Source of the DNA: Spiroplasma poulsonii
GTDB taxonomy: Bacteria; Bacillota_I; Bacilli_A; Mycoplasmatales; Mycoplasmataceae
DNA length: 64,000 nt
Reading direction: 5' to 3'
Assembly (NCBI RefSeq): GCF_009866525.1
Contig: NZ_CM020866.1
Span: 1,664,932-1,728,931 of the forward strand
The notes below the pieces were generated by a model, which saw nothing but the letters and a program-made list of their open reading frames with translations, was not told the origin of the DNA and ran no database searches. The position numbers and the translations under genes were made by a program. The first letter of the stretch is position 1. Every line of letters starts with the position of its first letter. Of this stretch, positions 33,388 through 47,701 are shown in pieces.

Positions 33388-34149
33388 TGAAACTTGTAAT
33401 GTTCCCTGTTCAATTTCTAGTCCAATCTTAGGATCAACTAAATCAGTAAATAATCGTTGGTGTGGCATTTTAGTATTAAAATATTGGCGAGAATTTTTTC
33501 GAATTAATTCCTGATTCTCATCATTTAAATTCACAAAAACTCATGCATCAGTACAAACTGGTAAGTTATTAAAAATAATAACTTCTGCTGCATACATCTC
33601 TGCTAACTGGACACTATCTTTTGTGCCATCATCAAAGGGAACTAAAAAACTATCTTCTAAATCATAAATTTTTTCTTCGGAAGGATCATTTGCAATTCCA
33701 ATTCCAACTTTTACTTCTTTTACTTCTTTTACCGTTTGATATTTTTCATATAACGTATAATCAATAATTTTAACAGTTGTATTAATATAATTAGCAATTT
33801 CAATTAAATAATCTAAATCACCATCATCTTCATATAATGCTAAATAAATATCTTCATGACGATGAATACCAACAATATTTTCTGCCATTTTTAGTGAATT
33901 TAAAATTGTTTCTTCTAAACTTGTCACAATTCATTGATAAGTTTCCTTATCATATGTTTTTTTAATTTCTTTTTCATTAATGAAGCGCACAACAACTGAT
34001 GACATTGACTGATTATTATTTTCTTTGACATAAAAAGGTGGCAATTGTAAATTTGATAAGGCAACTCGATTACGATATTCATCAATTCGATTTTTACTAT
34101 AAACATATTCCTTTAATATTTCAATCGTTTGCTGTGGATCTCATTTCAT
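33382..34149 (-). CDS. Conserved hypothetical cytoplasmic protein
   Basis: 255 residues, acidic, no signal or membrane segment. It begins MKWDPQQTIEILKEYVYSKN; a central part is rich in Asp/Glu and Tyr (HEDIYLALYEDDGDLDYLIE), and it ends QGTLQVSE. Two in-frame TGA. I do not recognise a family. It is a single-gene unit between two terminators, downstream of smpB. Confidence 0.7.
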
Positions 34150-34205
34150 ATTATTTACCCCTTTTAGTTAAAAAAAATTACCATATTAATTATACTACAA
34201 ACCGC

Positions 34206-34259
34206 AATAAAAAGGAAGGCACTAGCTCCCGCAAACCCTAACCTTCCCAACTTTTTATT
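34206..34259. terminator. Bidirectional terminator after smpB
   Basis: AATAAAAAGGAAGG and CCTTCC..CTTTTTATT frame a GC-richer loop of about 22 bases (CACTAGCTCCCGC..). On the minus strand it ends the secG-rnr-smpB unit. Confidence 0.75.
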
Positions 34260-34266
34260 TTATTTA

Positions 34267-34698
34267 TTAACGCTTTTGACGTAAACGTTCATTATCACGT
34301 TGCTTAATTAGTTCTCGTTTATCATAATTCTTCTTCCCACGAACTAGAGCAATTTCCAATTTAGCATAATTATTTTTTAAATACAACTTTAATGGAACCA
34401 TTGTTAGTCGTTCTAATTTAATTCGTTGCAAAATCTTTTTAATTTCAGATTTATGTAAAAGTAGTTTTCTGGTACGATCAGCATCAGGAACATAAGCTGT
34501 TGAAAATTTATATTGTGCAATCACCATATTAATAATAAATGCTTCCTTTTTACGAATAATAACAAATGCTTCATTAATTGAAACATCATTATTTCGAATT
34601 GATTTAATTTCACTTCCTGTTAAAGCAAGGCCCGCTTCATAAGTTTCAATAATTTCATAATTATACCGTGCACGCTTATTAATTGTAATTATTAACAT
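34267..34698 (-). CDS. smpB: SsrA-binding protein SmpB
   Basis: 143 residues from ATG 34698, which has AAGGAG nine bases upstream; a TTG three codons earlier is less likely. [39 protein letters not shown] and KKNYDKRE are characteristic. It brings tmRNA to stalled ribosomes, working next to RNase R encoded directly upstream. Confidence 0.96.
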   Translation of the reverse strand: MLIITINKRARYNYEIIETYEAGLALTGSEIKSIRNNDVSINEAFVIIRKKEAFIINMVIAQYKFSTAYVPDADRTRKLLLHKSEIKKILQRIKLERLTMVPLKLYLKNNYAKLEIALVRGKKNYDKRELIKQRDNERLRQKR

Positions 34699-34715
34699 TA
34701 TGATCAACTCCTTGC

Positions 34716-36833
34716 TTAATTAACTAATTCAAAATCAATTTGTCGTAATTTCTTGCTTGCTTTTTTAACTCTTATCCGAACTTTTTTTCCTAAAAAATAT
34801 TCTTTTCGTTTTCGTTCTCCAACTAATTTTAAACTTTTTTCATCAAAAAGATAATAGTCATCATTTAAATCAGTAATGTGAACCAATCCTTCAATCGTAT
34901 TTGGTAACTCAACAAAAATTCCAAATGCTGTTACACCAGCCACAATTCCATCATATTGATAACCAATTTTGCTTTCCATATACTCTGCTTCTTTCATCTT
35001 ATCAACTTCTCGTTCACATTCCATTGCTCGTAACTCTGCTAATGATGATTGCTGACTGGCATGGCCAACCAAAGCGCGTGTTTGTTCCAAATCAGTAACT
35101 TTAACTTTTGCCTGAAACAAATATTCTTTTAATAATCGATGAACAATTAAATCGGGATAACGCCGAATTGGAGAAGTAAAATGCGTGTAACACCACGACG
35201 CTAATCCAAAGTGGCCATCATTAATTGGACTATACTTAGCTTTTTCCATACTGCGTAAAACTAATGCTGAAATAACTTTAAAGTTTTCTTTGTCTTTTAA
35301 TTTATTTAAAATTTGTTGTAAATCTTTAGAATGAATATTTTCCATTTTACCTTTAATATTTAATCCTAAATAAGACAACTGGGTATACAAATCAAATAAT
35401 TTTTTTGGTTTTGGTTTATTATGGATACGATAAACAAATGGTAAATCCATTCAGTGAATTGTTTCAGCAACAGTTTCGTTTGCACGAATCATAAAACTTT
35501 CAATTAACTTTTCAGCATCCGCACGTTCACGAGTAATGATATCTTTAATTTTACCATTTTTATCAACAATAAATTTCGGTTCATCTAAATCAAAATCAAC
35601 AACACCATCTTGTTGTTTTTTTCTTGCTAAAATTTGGTACAACTGATGGGCCAAAGAAAGCATCTCTATTAACGCAAGAGGAATTTGGTTTTTTTCATTT
35701 TGAAAAAATTTATTAACCTCATCATAAGTTAACCGTGCTTTTGAAATTATAACAGATTCATAAATACTTGAAGTAACAACATGCCCTTGTCCATCAATTT
35801 CCATTTCACAAGTTAATGTTAAACGTGGTTCAAACGGATTTAACGAACAAATACCGTTACTTAATTTTTCTGGTAACATTGGCACAACCCGATCAATTAG
35901 ATAAATTGAACACCCCCGGTCAAAGGCTTCTTTATCAAGGGCACTATTCGAGGGAACATAGTGTGCAACATCAGCAATTGCAACTGATAGTAAGTAATTC
36001 CCGTTCGCATTTTTCTTAACTAAAATTGCATCATCGAAGTCTTTTGAATCATTACCGTCAATTGTTACAAACATTTCATTTTGTAAATCACGACGTAATT
36101 TATTTTTTAATGCTTCTGTTACATTAAGCTCTTGTTTAATTTGGTTGGCCTCACGTAAGACTTGCTCATTAAATTTAGTGGGAATATTGAATTCATGTAA
36201 GACTGCTAAAACATCAACACCAACTTGATTAGCATTGCCAATAATTTCAGCAATCTTAACTTGCATTAAATTGGTCTTACTATTAATATTGACAATGCTC
36301 CCTTTAATAATTGTATTTTCAATTGCTTCTTTAAAATCAATAATTTCAGCACGATACTGTGTTAATTTATTATTTAAAATTTCTAGATATTTTTGATTAT
36401 TACGATTTTTTTTAACAACTCCAACAACATATTCATTATTTCGTTTAACAACTTTAATAACTTGTGCTTCAATTTTTCTGGCATTATTATTAGGTTTATG
36501 TTTTTTTAAAACAAATAAAACAGAATCTTGATCTAATGCATTATTTAAATCATCTTGCGTAATAAAATACTCTTCTTGGCCTTCGCCAATTTTAACAAAA
36601 CCAAATCCTTTTTTATTAACACTTACAACTCCTTGTAAATAAACTTTTGGATCTAAATAGTAAAAACGATTATGGTTTGCAACCGCAATAATATTATAAT
36701 TTTCTAGTTCAACTAAAGTTTTTAACATCATCTTATTATCATCAATATTATTAATTGCCAATAGTTGTGCTAATTCAATTGTATCAAGCGGCTTTGCTTG
36801 TTTTTTTAAAATCGCAATGATTTGATCATACAT
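34716..36833 (-). CDS. rnr: Ribonuclease R
   Basis: 705 residues with one TGA (..ETIHWMDLPF..) read as Trp. An N-terminal winged-helix/cold-shock part, then the RNB catalytic domain with [15 protein letters not shown] (metal-binding Asp cluster), [20 protein letters not shown] and [14 protein letters not shown], then a C-terminal S1 domain ([20 protein letters not shown]). It is a 3'-5' exonuclease that degrades structured RNA and partners SmpB-tmRNA. Gene order secG-rnr-smpB is as in Bacillus. Confidence 0.96.
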
Positions 36834-36849
36834 ACAACTTTCCCCCCTA

Positions 36850-36884
36850 AATGAAAAAAGAGACATTTTTAAATCTCTTTAAAA
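36850..36884 (-). terminator. Hairpin between secG and rnr
   Basis: Minus strand AAAGAGA..TCTCTTTTTTC just upstream of the rnr ribosome site; likely a partial terminator that lowers rnr relative to secG. Confidence 0.6.
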
Positions 36885-36912
36885 TTAATGCCATTATTAG
36901 TAATCTACTTTT

Positions 36913-37209
36913 TTAAAATAACACTTTGGTCAATAAACTTATCAACAATGTAACAATTAATAATGTTGATCCAAAGCTTAACATAAAAATTGATAATGTA
37001 CGGTCTAATCCTCTTTCTTTACTATTAGCAAATAATTCATCATTACCACCGTTCAAAGCGCTTAAACCAGTTTGGGCTTTTTTGTTTTGCAGCAACCCAA
37101 TGATAATCATAATAATTGAAACAATTAATGCCACAATTTCAAAAACATAGATAACCGTATTAGCTGTTTGTGAATCAATTGCTAAAAGCATCATACTTGA
37201 TAGGCTCAT
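36913..37209 (-). CDS. secG: Preprotein translocase subunit SecG
   Basis: 98 residues with two helices (FEIVALIVSIIMIIIGLL and FMLSFGSTLLIVTLLISLL) separated by a Gly/Asn-rich loop containing LQNKKAQTGLSALNGG, the SecG signature region. First gene of secG-rnr-smpB. Confidence 0.88.
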   Translation of the reverse strand: MSLSSMMLLAIDSQTANTVIYVFEIVALIVSIIMIIIGLLQNKKAQTGLSALNGGNDELFANSKERGLDRTLSIFMLSFGSTLLIVTLLISLLTKVLF

Positions 37210-37293
37210 TAAAACCGTCCTCTCTAACTTAATTTATGTCCTTATTAATCATACTATAATATCAAGAAAATTATAGCATTTTAACGGTAATTT

Positions 37294-38145
37294 TTAATTA
37301 TTTTGTTCAAGTTTATTTAAATAATGATAAATTCCACCGGCATTATTACTACCAGCAACATCAAAAGCTAGTTTTAATACTTCCGTTGGGGTATGTTCCA
37401 TTGCAATAGCATAGGGCAAAACTTCAAAAGCAGAACGGTCATTATAATTATCACCAAAGTATAAAACATTTTCAATTTTAATATTTGTCTTTTGGGTCTG
37501 GTTTAAAATATCAACTAAATGCAAAATTGCTTCACCTTTGTTTGATTGAACATGAACAATATCACAACCATAATCTGATAATTGCTCAACATTAATATTT
37601 TGCATTTGCTTCAACACCTGAAACATTTCGTGAAAAACTGTTCGCGACAGATGTTTTGCAACAATTTTATTTGCGCGTTTAATTTCATCAAACTGAAATG
37701 GTTTTGCTATTTTCATTCCATCTAAAAAAGCGTCTGGCTCGGACTTCGCTTTTAAAAGGACTTCACCAGCACAATACAAAGTATTATCATTTTCATATGA
37801 AATAGTAAACTCACACTGGTATTCTAATAAAATTGTAACAACAGCACGAACATCATCAACAGTCAATAAATTACTATAAACAATTTTGTTATTTTTCGCA
37901 TTGTAAACTAATGATCCATTTGCTCCAATGACATATTGTGAATAATCCTTAATTTTTAATGCTGTTGTATAATTATCAAATCCCAACGGCATTCGTCCTG
38001 AAGCGATTGAAACATAAACCCCTTGTTATTGCAAAACAATTAATTTATTTTGAACAAGAACGGGTAACTCTTGGTGATCGGTAATTAATGTTCCATCAAC
38101 ATCAGTTACAATTAACTTAATTTCGTGATCATTAATTTTTAACAT
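37294..38145 (-). pseudogene. Cof-type HAD phosphatase with in-frame TAA
   Basis: A 284-codon frame from ATG 38145. Motif I IVTDVDGTLITDH is present, then codon 40 is TAA (38026-38028) inside ..LIVLQ*QGVYVSIASGRM.., where homologues have a charged residue. The rest, including ILYFGDNYNDRSAFEVL-like motif IV, is intact. It is likely inactivated by one substitution unless the stop is an error. It lies 14 bases after a second HAD gene, as a tandem pair of paralogues. Confidence 0.75.
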
Positions 38146-38159
38146 TTGGACCTCATTTT

Positions 38160-38990
38160 CTATTTTAAAATAGTTTGATAAAGGTAATCTGCAATTCCTG
38201 CCGCATTATTATCTTTACTCGTAACAGCTGTTGCAACTTCTTTTAATTGTTGTGTCGCATTAGCTAACGCGATGCCATATTTTGCATTTTTAATCATTTC
38301 ATAATCATTCATTTGGTCACCAAAACACATAATTTCATCTCAGTCAATGTGAATATTTGCATTATCTTTCAACGCCGCCGTTAATCGCAAGATTCCTTGC
38401 CATTTATTAACATTCTTTGGAATAATTTCAATAAAACCATAGCCAGTAACCTCCGTACGTAACGTGGCACTAACAGCAACTTGTTGACGTAATCAATTTT
38501 GTTTTTCTTCATCATGACAAGAAATAACAACTTTGCACATTTGCGGAATGTTATTTCAATCAAGTAGTTCTGGTTTTATATCACTGTTACGAAATAAAAA
38601 AGTATCTTCTGTGATAACATTTTTCCGTGAAACAAAAGCCTTTTGTTCATCAAGAGGAGCTAAATAAAAATCATAACCAAATTTTTTGACAATTGCCATT
38701 GCTCATAACGTATCTTCATATGAAATTATTTCATCATAAACATACTCATTAGTTTTTAAATTTAAAACAGCACCACCATTACTACCAACAACATACTGAC
38801 AATTATCAATAATCCCCAGCGTCATAGCATAATCATAGAGACTACTTGGTACTCGTCCTGATGCAATTGTTACTAAAATCCCGGCGGCTTGGGCCTTTTT
38901 TAATGCTTCAATATTAGCTAATGGAATCACTTTTTCTTTATCTGTCACTAATGTCCCATCAATATCACAAACAATCATTTTTACTGCCAT
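38160..38990 (-). CDS. Cof-type HAD phosphatase
   Basis: 276 residues from ATG 38990 (a GTG four codons upstream lacks a better site). Motif I MIVCDIDGTLVTDKE, motif II ILVTIASGRVPSS, motif IV EIMCFGDQMNDYEMIK. Family enzymes dephosphorylate sugar phosphates or cofactors. Paralogue of the next gene and of the one at 26898-27719. It follows the atp operon terminator. Confidence 0.9.
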
Positions 38991-39060
38991 AGGAATTCCC
39001 ACTTTCTACTACCTATTACTTATTACTTATTATCTTATCGTGTTTTTACTATAATTAACA

Positions 39061-39086
39061 TAAAAAATCTCAAAAAGAGATTTTAT
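39061..39086 (-). terminator. Terminator of the atp operon
   Basis: Minus strand AAATCTC-TTTTT-GAGATTTTTTATG, just after atpC. Confidence 0.85.
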
Positions 39087-39096
39087 TTTTTCTTAT

Positions 39097-39360
39097 TTAA
39101 TTAATAACTTCAACTTCATCAGTTAGAATTTTAACAAATTCTTGTTCAACTTGTAAAATTCCTCCCCCAATGTTTAACTTGTGCTCTTGATTATTAATTT
39201 TATATGACATTTCTGATGGAGTAAGCGTTGAAACAAGCGGAATATGACCATACAAAATTCCCATATAACCAGTAATTGTTCTTACTGTCACAATATCAAC
39301 TGGATTATCAACAATTACCCCTTGTGTAGTAATAATTTTTAAAGCAATTTGATTAGCCAT
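39097..39360 (-). CDS. atpC: ATP synthase epsilon subunit, short form
   Basis: 87 residues: the N-terminal beta-sandwich only (ITTQGVIVDNPVDIVTVRT, GYMGILYGHIPLVSTL, GGGILQVEQEFVKILTDEVE). The usual C-terminal helical hairpin (about 45 residues), which inhibits ATP hydrolysis in other bacteria, is absent. The stop is followed directly by the operon terminator, so this looks like a genuine short gene. It starts just after the atpD stop. Confidence 0.9.
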   Translation of the reverse strand: MANQIALKIITTQGVIVDNPVDIVTVRTITGYMGILYGHIPLVSTLTPSEMSYKINNQEHKLNIGGGILQVEQEFVKILTDEVEVIN

Positions 39361-39361
39361 T

Positions 39362-40774
<1,413 letters not shown>

Positions 40775-41632
40775 TTAATTTTCTTGTGCGCCTGCTCCAG
40801 CAACAATTTCCATAATTTCTTGAGTAATTGCTGCTTGACGCTTACGATTATATAATAATGATAACTTTTCTAACATTGCGTTAGCATTATCGGTTGCATT
40901 TTCCATTGCTACTCTTCGTGATGCTTGTTCAGAAACTTGTGACTCAACAATTGTTGAAAATAAAATTGTATTTAAATACATTGGTACTGCATTTTCCAAA
41001 ATTGTTGCTGGGTCTGGTTCAAATTCAGTAATAACATGTAGGTGTTTAGTTTCTTCTTTACTACTTGCTTTAACAATTGGCAACAATTGTAAGATGGTTG
41101 GTTCAAAAGTAACATTATTAATAAATTTTGTATAAGCAATTTTAATTTCATCATAAGTGTTACTATTAAAACCAGATAGAATTTCTTGAGCAAATTCACG
41201 AGCATCATCATATGAAAAATTAATATCAATGTCTTTTTTCGTATGCATAATTTTAAAACCTTTATGAAGATAAAATGATTCTGCTTTTGACCCAATTGCA
41301 ATAATACAATCATTTGGACGCAATTCTTTTAAAACTAATTTATTAATATTAATATTATAACCACCACATAAACCAAGATTTGAATTAACAATAATTCAAC
41401 AAGTTTTAATACTAGCCTTAGTTGGGCCTTTTTTCTGATAAATTGAATCATCCGCTTTACTAATGATATCGTTAAAAACGGTATAAACTTCAGCAAAATA
41501 TGGTTTTGCATTAGAAATTCGTTTTCCAACTTTTTTTAATTTTGCGGTAGCGACTAACTTCATTGCCTGTGTTATTTTTGAAGTTGAATTAATTGAAGTA
41601 ATTTGTTTTTTTAAACCTGTTCCGACTGCCAT
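40775..41632 (-). CDS. atpG: ATP synthase gamma subunit
   Basis: 285 residues with one TGA. N-terminal helix KKQITSINSTSKITQAMKLV, the conserved SNLGLCGGYNINI, and the C-terminal helix NATDNANAMLEKLSLLYNR-like segment make up the central stalk. AAAGG site before ATG 41632; 15 bases after atpA. Confidence 0.96.
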
Positions 41633-41647
41633 TTTTAATAACCTTTT

Positions 41648-43219
41648 TTATCGTCCTAGTTTATTTCATTCTTCAATTCGCCCAAATCGTTCTGGATTAT
41701 AATCTGCAATTTTGTTAGTAACTTTTTTCACAACACTAATAATTTCACGATCAATATTTGTCATTAAAGTTTCGCTATAAGCTTTTTCTTGTGCTAATTC
41801 ATCATAATATTTTTTTGCTTTTGTATCAAAATGTTCAATAATTTCTTCCTTAAACTCCTGAATTTTATCAACTGGAACTCAACGAATTCTTTTTTTATTA
41901 ACTGCTAATAAAATAATTGCTTGGTCAATTTGTGAAAGCGGGGCATATTGTTTTTGTTTTAAAATTTCAATTACCCGTTTTCCGTGCTCTAATACTTCTT
42001 TCGTTGTATCATCTAAATCCGAACCAAATTGAGCAAAAGCTTGCAGTTCACGATATTGTGCTAATTCTAATTTTAAAGAACCCGCTACTTGTTTCATTGC
42101 TTTAATTTGTGCCGCTGATCCTACCCGTGACACTGATAACCCAGCATCAACAGCAGGACGAATTCCAGCATTAAACTGATCATTATTTAAAAATATTTGA
42201 CCATCGGTAATTGAAATAACATTTGTTGGAATATAAGCAGAAATATCACCAGCTTGTGTTTCAACAATTGGCAAGGCGGTAATACTCCCACCCCCATATT
42301 CTTTTGTTACTCGCGCTGCTCGTTCTAATAAACGACTATGCAAATAGAAAACATCCCCCGGATACGCTTCACGACCTGGTGGGCGGTGTAATAACAAAGC
42401 CATTGTTCGATAAGCAACAGCATGTTTGGAAAGATCATCATAAATAATAATAACATTATCGCCTGATTCCATTCATTCTTCTCCAATTGTCACACCAGTA
42501 TAAGGCGCTAAATATTGCAATGGTGCTAATTCACTTGCTGTTGCTGAAACAACAGTCGTATATTCCATTGCCCCTGCTGCACGCAGTTTTTCAACAATTT
42601 GAGCAACAGTTGATGCTTTTTGTCCGATTGCAACATAAATACATTTTACATGTTTTCCTTTTTGATTTAAGATTGTATAAATTCCAATTGCTGTTTTTCC
42701 GGTTTGACGATCACCAATAATTAATTCCCGTTGCCCTTTTCCAATTGGAATCATCGCGTCAATTGTAATAATTCCTGTTTCCATCGGTTGGTCAACTGAT
42801 TTTCTAGTCATAACTCCTGGCGCAATTCTTTCAACTGGTCTTGTTTTTGTTGCTTTCAATGGTCCTTTTCCATCAATTGGTTGACCTAAAGCATTAACAA
42901 CACGACCCAATAGAGCATCGTCAACAGGTGTTTCAACAATTTTTCCTGAACGACGAACTTTGTCACCTTCACGGACAGTTGTATCATCTCCCATTAATAC
43001 AGCACCAACAGCACCTTCTTCTAAATTTAGCACCATCCCATAAATTTCGTTTGGAAAAATTAATAACTCACTCATCATCGCATTATCAAGTCCATCAATT
43101 AAAGCAATTCCATCGCCAACGGTAACAACAGTTCCTTCTTCATGAATTTCAATTTTCTTTCCATATTCTTTAATCTGTTTTTTAATTATTTCAGAAATTT
43201 CATTTATATTTAAAGCCAC
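41648..43219 (-). CDS. atpA: ATP synthase alpha subunit
   Basis: About 523 residues. P-loop [16 protein letters not shown], the signature region [17 protein letters not shown], and [16 protein letters not shown]. Start: no ATG; two in-frame GTG codons (43228 and 43219). The second is 5 bases after GGGGTGG and is preferred. One TGA lies mid-gene ([15 protein letters not shown] follows) and one near the end. Confidence 0.95.
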
Positions 43220-43236
43220 TTTTTCCACCCCATCTT

Positions 43237-43782
43237 CTATTTATTATGTATTGCTTTTTGGCGCATTGTTTCTAATTGGCCCGCAATCGAACCATCAATA
43301 ATTTCATGTTTAATTTTAACGCGAACACCGCCAAGTAATGATGGGTCAATTTTATTAACTAATTCAATATGATATCCAAATTTTTTACTTAATTTATTCT
43401 CAATTATTTCAATTTGTTTTTTTGTTAACGGTTGTATTGAAAAAATATTACCATATTGAACATCATAACTAATATTAATAATTTTTCGCAAACGCTTAAA
43501 AATTCTTCGAACATAACAAAAGGCTTCTCGGTCAATTAATAAAAAAAGCGCATTTAGAATTAACGGATCAACCGCCTTCTGAAATGGTTTCGCTAATATT
43601 TTTTTGCGTTCTTCTTTAGTAATATCAGCATTCATCATTAATTTAACATATTCTGGATCTTGTTTAAATAATTCAACAATCATATTACTTACTTCTAAAT
43701 AATGATCAAATTTTTTTGTTTCAAGCGCTAAATCCATTAAAGCAGCAGCGTAATTATCAATAAATTTTTCACTAACTAACAT
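43237..43782 (-). CDS. atpH: ATP synthase delta subunit
   Basis: 181 residues. [20 protein letters not shown] at the start and [22 protein letters not shown] near the end are OSCP/delta signatures. It links F1 to the b-subunit stalk. Confidence 0.93.
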   Translation of the reverse strand: MLVSEKFIDNYAAALMDLALETKKFDHYLEVSNMIVELFKQDPEYVKLMMNADITKEERKKILAKPFQKAVDPLILNALFLLIDREAFCYVRRIFKRLRKIINISYDVQYGNIFSIQPLTKKQIEIIENKLSKKFGYHIELVNKIDPSLLGGVRVKIKHEIIDGSIAGQLETMRQKAIHNK

Positions 43783-43788
43783 AATGTT

Positions 43789-44316
43789 CTAGTCTAAATC
43801 CTTAATAAAATCTTCTACTAATTTTTCATTTTTTTCTTTTGTGATTTCGTTTTCTAATAATTGTTCAGCTGCATTAAACGCAATATTAATAATTGATTTT
43901 CGAATATCATCTTTATATTGTTCTTTTTCTTTTTGTATTTCTTTATGTGCTTGTTCATTTAAACGAACTACTTCCGCTTTTGCTGTTTCTAACACTTGAT
44001 GTTGTTTTGTTTCTGCTTCAGTCCGCGCATCAGCAAGAATCCCATTAGCTTCTACTTTTGCTGTTGTCAGCAATTTTGATGCTTCTTTCTGATCAATTGT
44101 TGCTTTTGCTTGTTTATCAGCAGCATCTTGAATTAATTCACGAATTTTATTACGACGAGCACGCATTGCTTTACGAAATGGATTATATACTCATTTTGAT
44201 AATAAAATTAGTAAAATAATTGTTGCAATAACATGAGCAATAAAAATTCATAAATTTGGAAATAGTTGATTAATAATTTCTGCTGGCTCAATTGGTTTTG
44301 ACATTAATCATAACAT
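43789..44316 (-). CDS. atpF: ATP synthase b subunit
   Basis: About 175 residues. The membrane helix IFIAHVIATIILLILLSKWV is followed by a long charged coiled coil (RNKIRELIQDAADKQAK onward). ATG 44316 follows an AAAGG site; an in-frame ATG at 44304 is the alternative start. Peripheral stalk. Confidence 0.93.
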
Positions 44317-44365
44317 AAGACATCCAAACCTTTCTGTTTTAAAATTCTTTTAATATTATTAATTA

Positions 44366-44653
44366 TTAACCAGTAACAAATGCTAAAATAATCGCAATAA
44401 CTAATGCATAAATTGAACCTGATTCAGTAATAGCAGCAGCAATAATATATTGGGTACGAACTTTCCCCTCAACTTCTGGATTACGAGCAATCGCTTCAAC
44501 TGCTTTCCCCCCAGTGTATCCTTGCCCAATTCCTGAACCACAACATCCAATCGCAGCTAATCCTGCTCCTAATAAAGACATTCCTTTGGTAAACCCATCA
44601 TTAATTCCTGCCATTAATCATACGCCAATCATATTTGACATTAAATCTAACAT
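44366..44653 (-). CDS. atpE: ATP synthase c subunit
   Basis: 95 residues from ATG 44653, with GAGGAG eight bases upstream. Two helices with GAGLAAIGCCGSGIGQGY, the polar loop ARNPEVEGKVR and the ion-binding Glu in AAITESGSIYALVIA. The N-terminal extension before MAGIND contains one TGA. Confidence 0.95.
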
Positions 44654-44704
44654 ATTGTAATTCTCCTCTTCTTTAAAAATATATAATTTTATTTTAATAC
44701 TTTT

Positions 44705-45532
44705 TTACCTATTTAAGTGGACATTTTGAACATTTTTTATTTTTTTATGTTTTTTTAATTTAATTGTTTTTTCTTTATCGGTTTTTTCATCAGTATGCAT
44801 TTCTATCGCCCAATACGCAATTGTTAAGATAGAAAAAATATACGCTTGGATTAGACCATCAAAAACATCAAAATAAATACTTAAAAATGGTAAAAATACT
44901 CCCGCTAATAAATCAACTGGCCCAATATAAGGAATTTGTCCTCAAATAAAGCTCATTAAAGCGGTAAATAAAGCAATAATAACCGTTCCCCCTAAAATGT
45001 TTCCAAATAGACGAAATGAAATTGAAATTAACGGCACAAATTGCGTTAATAATTCTAATGGGTTAACAATAAATTTTTTAAAATACATTAGTTTTTGATA
45101 TTTAATCCCAAAATAATATATTCCAATAAAAGTAACTAACCCCATTGATAGTGGCACTGTATAAGCTGTTGCCAGTGAATCAAATCCAACAACACTCATT
45201 AAATTACCAATACCAACATACAATAATAAGTACATAACATAAACTGTTAAGAATTTATATTTTGGTCCCATTAAGTCCACAACTTGCTTTTCAACTCATT
45301 TAATTGCAATTTCAGCAAAAAGTACTAAGCCTGTTGGAACATCAGTTGGACCAATTTTTTTTAACCGTTTATAATAACCAATTGATAAAAGCATAATAAT
45401 AAAAGTAGTTAATACTATCGTTACTAGTTGCGGTAATAAAATTGTATAACTTCATGCGTCCATTCCAGTTTTATTTGGATCAGGAATTAAATCCATTACA
45501 AAAAGTTGACAAAAATTAACTTTCATCACCAT
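44705..45532 (-). CDS. atpB: ATP synthase a subunit
   Basis: 275 residues, five or six helices. The conserved FRLFGNILGG contains the essential Arg of the ion half-channels, and TKFLTVYVMYLLLYVGIGNL-like segments precede it. A basic tail (KLKKHKKIKNVQNVH) is at the cytoplasmic end. ATG 45532 has an AGGAAGGG site and overlaps the end of atpI. Confidence 0.93.
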
Positions 45533-45896
45533 TTATCCCTTCCTTTCTGTGCTTATGACTTGAAAATTTAATATTAACAAATAATGACGATAAAGGACAA
45601 AGACTAATACCCACAATTACCGTATATATACTAAAAAAACTAGTATTCTTAGCATAAATAACTATTGGTATAGCATAAATAACTAAGCGAACTAGGTACA
45701 ATAAGATAAAAAAGTACTTATTTAAACTTATACTTAACAATCATCCCGAAAAGCAAATGATTAAGAAACCTATAAGAGAAAACAAATACCCTAAGACTAA
45801 TCCCGAGTATAAAGTTCAGTCCTGTTTTAAAGTCAAATATATAATCGTCAATATCGCAAATATTCCCAAAAACATAATTAAACTTATTATTGACAT
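45516..45896 (-). CDS. atpI: AtpI-like membrane protein
   Basis: 126 residues with four hydrophobic segments (SIISLIMFLGIFAILTIIYL, LVLGYLFSLIGFLIIC and so on) and a short His/Lys-rich tail. Position before atpB, size and helix count match the ATP synthase subunit I/MG406-like family that helps ring assembly; sequence similarity itself is weak. AAAGGTG site before ATG 45896; it overlaps atpB by 17 bases. Confidence 0.7.
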
Positions 45897-45945
45897 TTTA
45901 TATTCTACACCTTTAAAATGTTTTTTTCAATGTAATTTATTCTTT

Positions 45946-46569
<624 letters not shown>

Positions 46570-46636
46570 TAATTATTTTTCCTCCTTAATTTATTAGATT
46601 TTAACATAAATAAAGAAAAGATACCAAGATTTAATA

Positions 46637-47701
46637 GACTTCTTGAATTACTTGTTAAAAAATTGCAAATATTTGTAAAAAAGATACTAATAGAAAAATA
46701 TAATTTTAATTAATTATGTTTTTTATTTAAAAATTTAATATTTTTCCACAACGAAAAATTAATTTATTATTTAAATTATTTAATTTTAAATAAATATTTT
46801 ATGTTAAATATAATAATTATAAATTATAAATTGAGGCAATTAAATTAAATCTTAAACCAAATCTTTTTCTTCGATTACGATATTTTTCTGTAATAATTTT
46901 AAATTTTTTAAGAATAGCAAAAATATTTTCAATAATAATTCTCATTTTTGAAACTAGTCTATTATATTGCTTTTGTTCTTTGTTTAAAGGGTTTTTCTTT
47001 GTTTTCTTTGTAGGTATTAGAACATTATTGTGATTTTTTTGTATTCCTTGATAACCACTATCAACTATTAATTTGGTATTTTTTAAAATTGGGATTTTTG
47101 ATTCTTTAAATAAAGCATAATCATGTTTTTTTCCGAGCGAAAAACTTGTTGCAATAATTTTTTTGGTTTCTTGTTCGATAATTACTTGTGTTTTGATCGT
47201 GTGTTTTTTCTTTTTACCAGAATAAGATTGTTTTTGTCTTTTTTTGGGCGTTGGATTGGAGTTTCGGTAGCATCAATAATAATAGTTTTATCATTAAAAT
47301 AATCATTTATTAGTGCTTTTTTACCAGCAAGTTGTTGAAAATCAGAGTTTTTAATTAAAATATCTTCAATTCACTTAATATTACGATAACAATTAGCCTC
47401 ACTAATATCAAAACTTTTACCAAGATGAAAATAAGTCTGATATTCTCGTCAATATAATAAAGTCATCAATAATCTATTTTCTAATGATAATTTATTAGTT
47501 TTACCACCTTTTTTAAATTTTTCTATTTCAGCAACTTTTAAAATATCTAACATTTTATTAAAAGTGGATTTTTTTATTCCTGTTAATCTTAACCATTCTC
47601 TATCATTAAGAGTATTAAATTTATTATTGTTCATATTTTTATGTCCTCATAAATTATATTTTATAATAATATTTTAATAAAAAAGGGTATCGCAAGAAGT
47701 C
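46637..47701 (-). mobile_element. IS5-family (IS427-like) element, copy 4, complete, at chromosome-phage border
   Basis: Complete element; the left end has one substitution (GACTTCTTGA). The left flank is chromosome upstream of upp; the right flank is the middle of a phage recT gene whose uninterrupted form is at 59.1 kb. Beyond the TA the flanks are unrelated, so it is a junction made by recombination. Confidence 0.92.
46799..47634 (-). CDS. IS transposase (-1 frameshift), copy 4
   Basis: Both frames are complete and the A7 slip site is conserved. One inverted-repeat base differs, which might weaken mobility. Confidence 0.83.
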
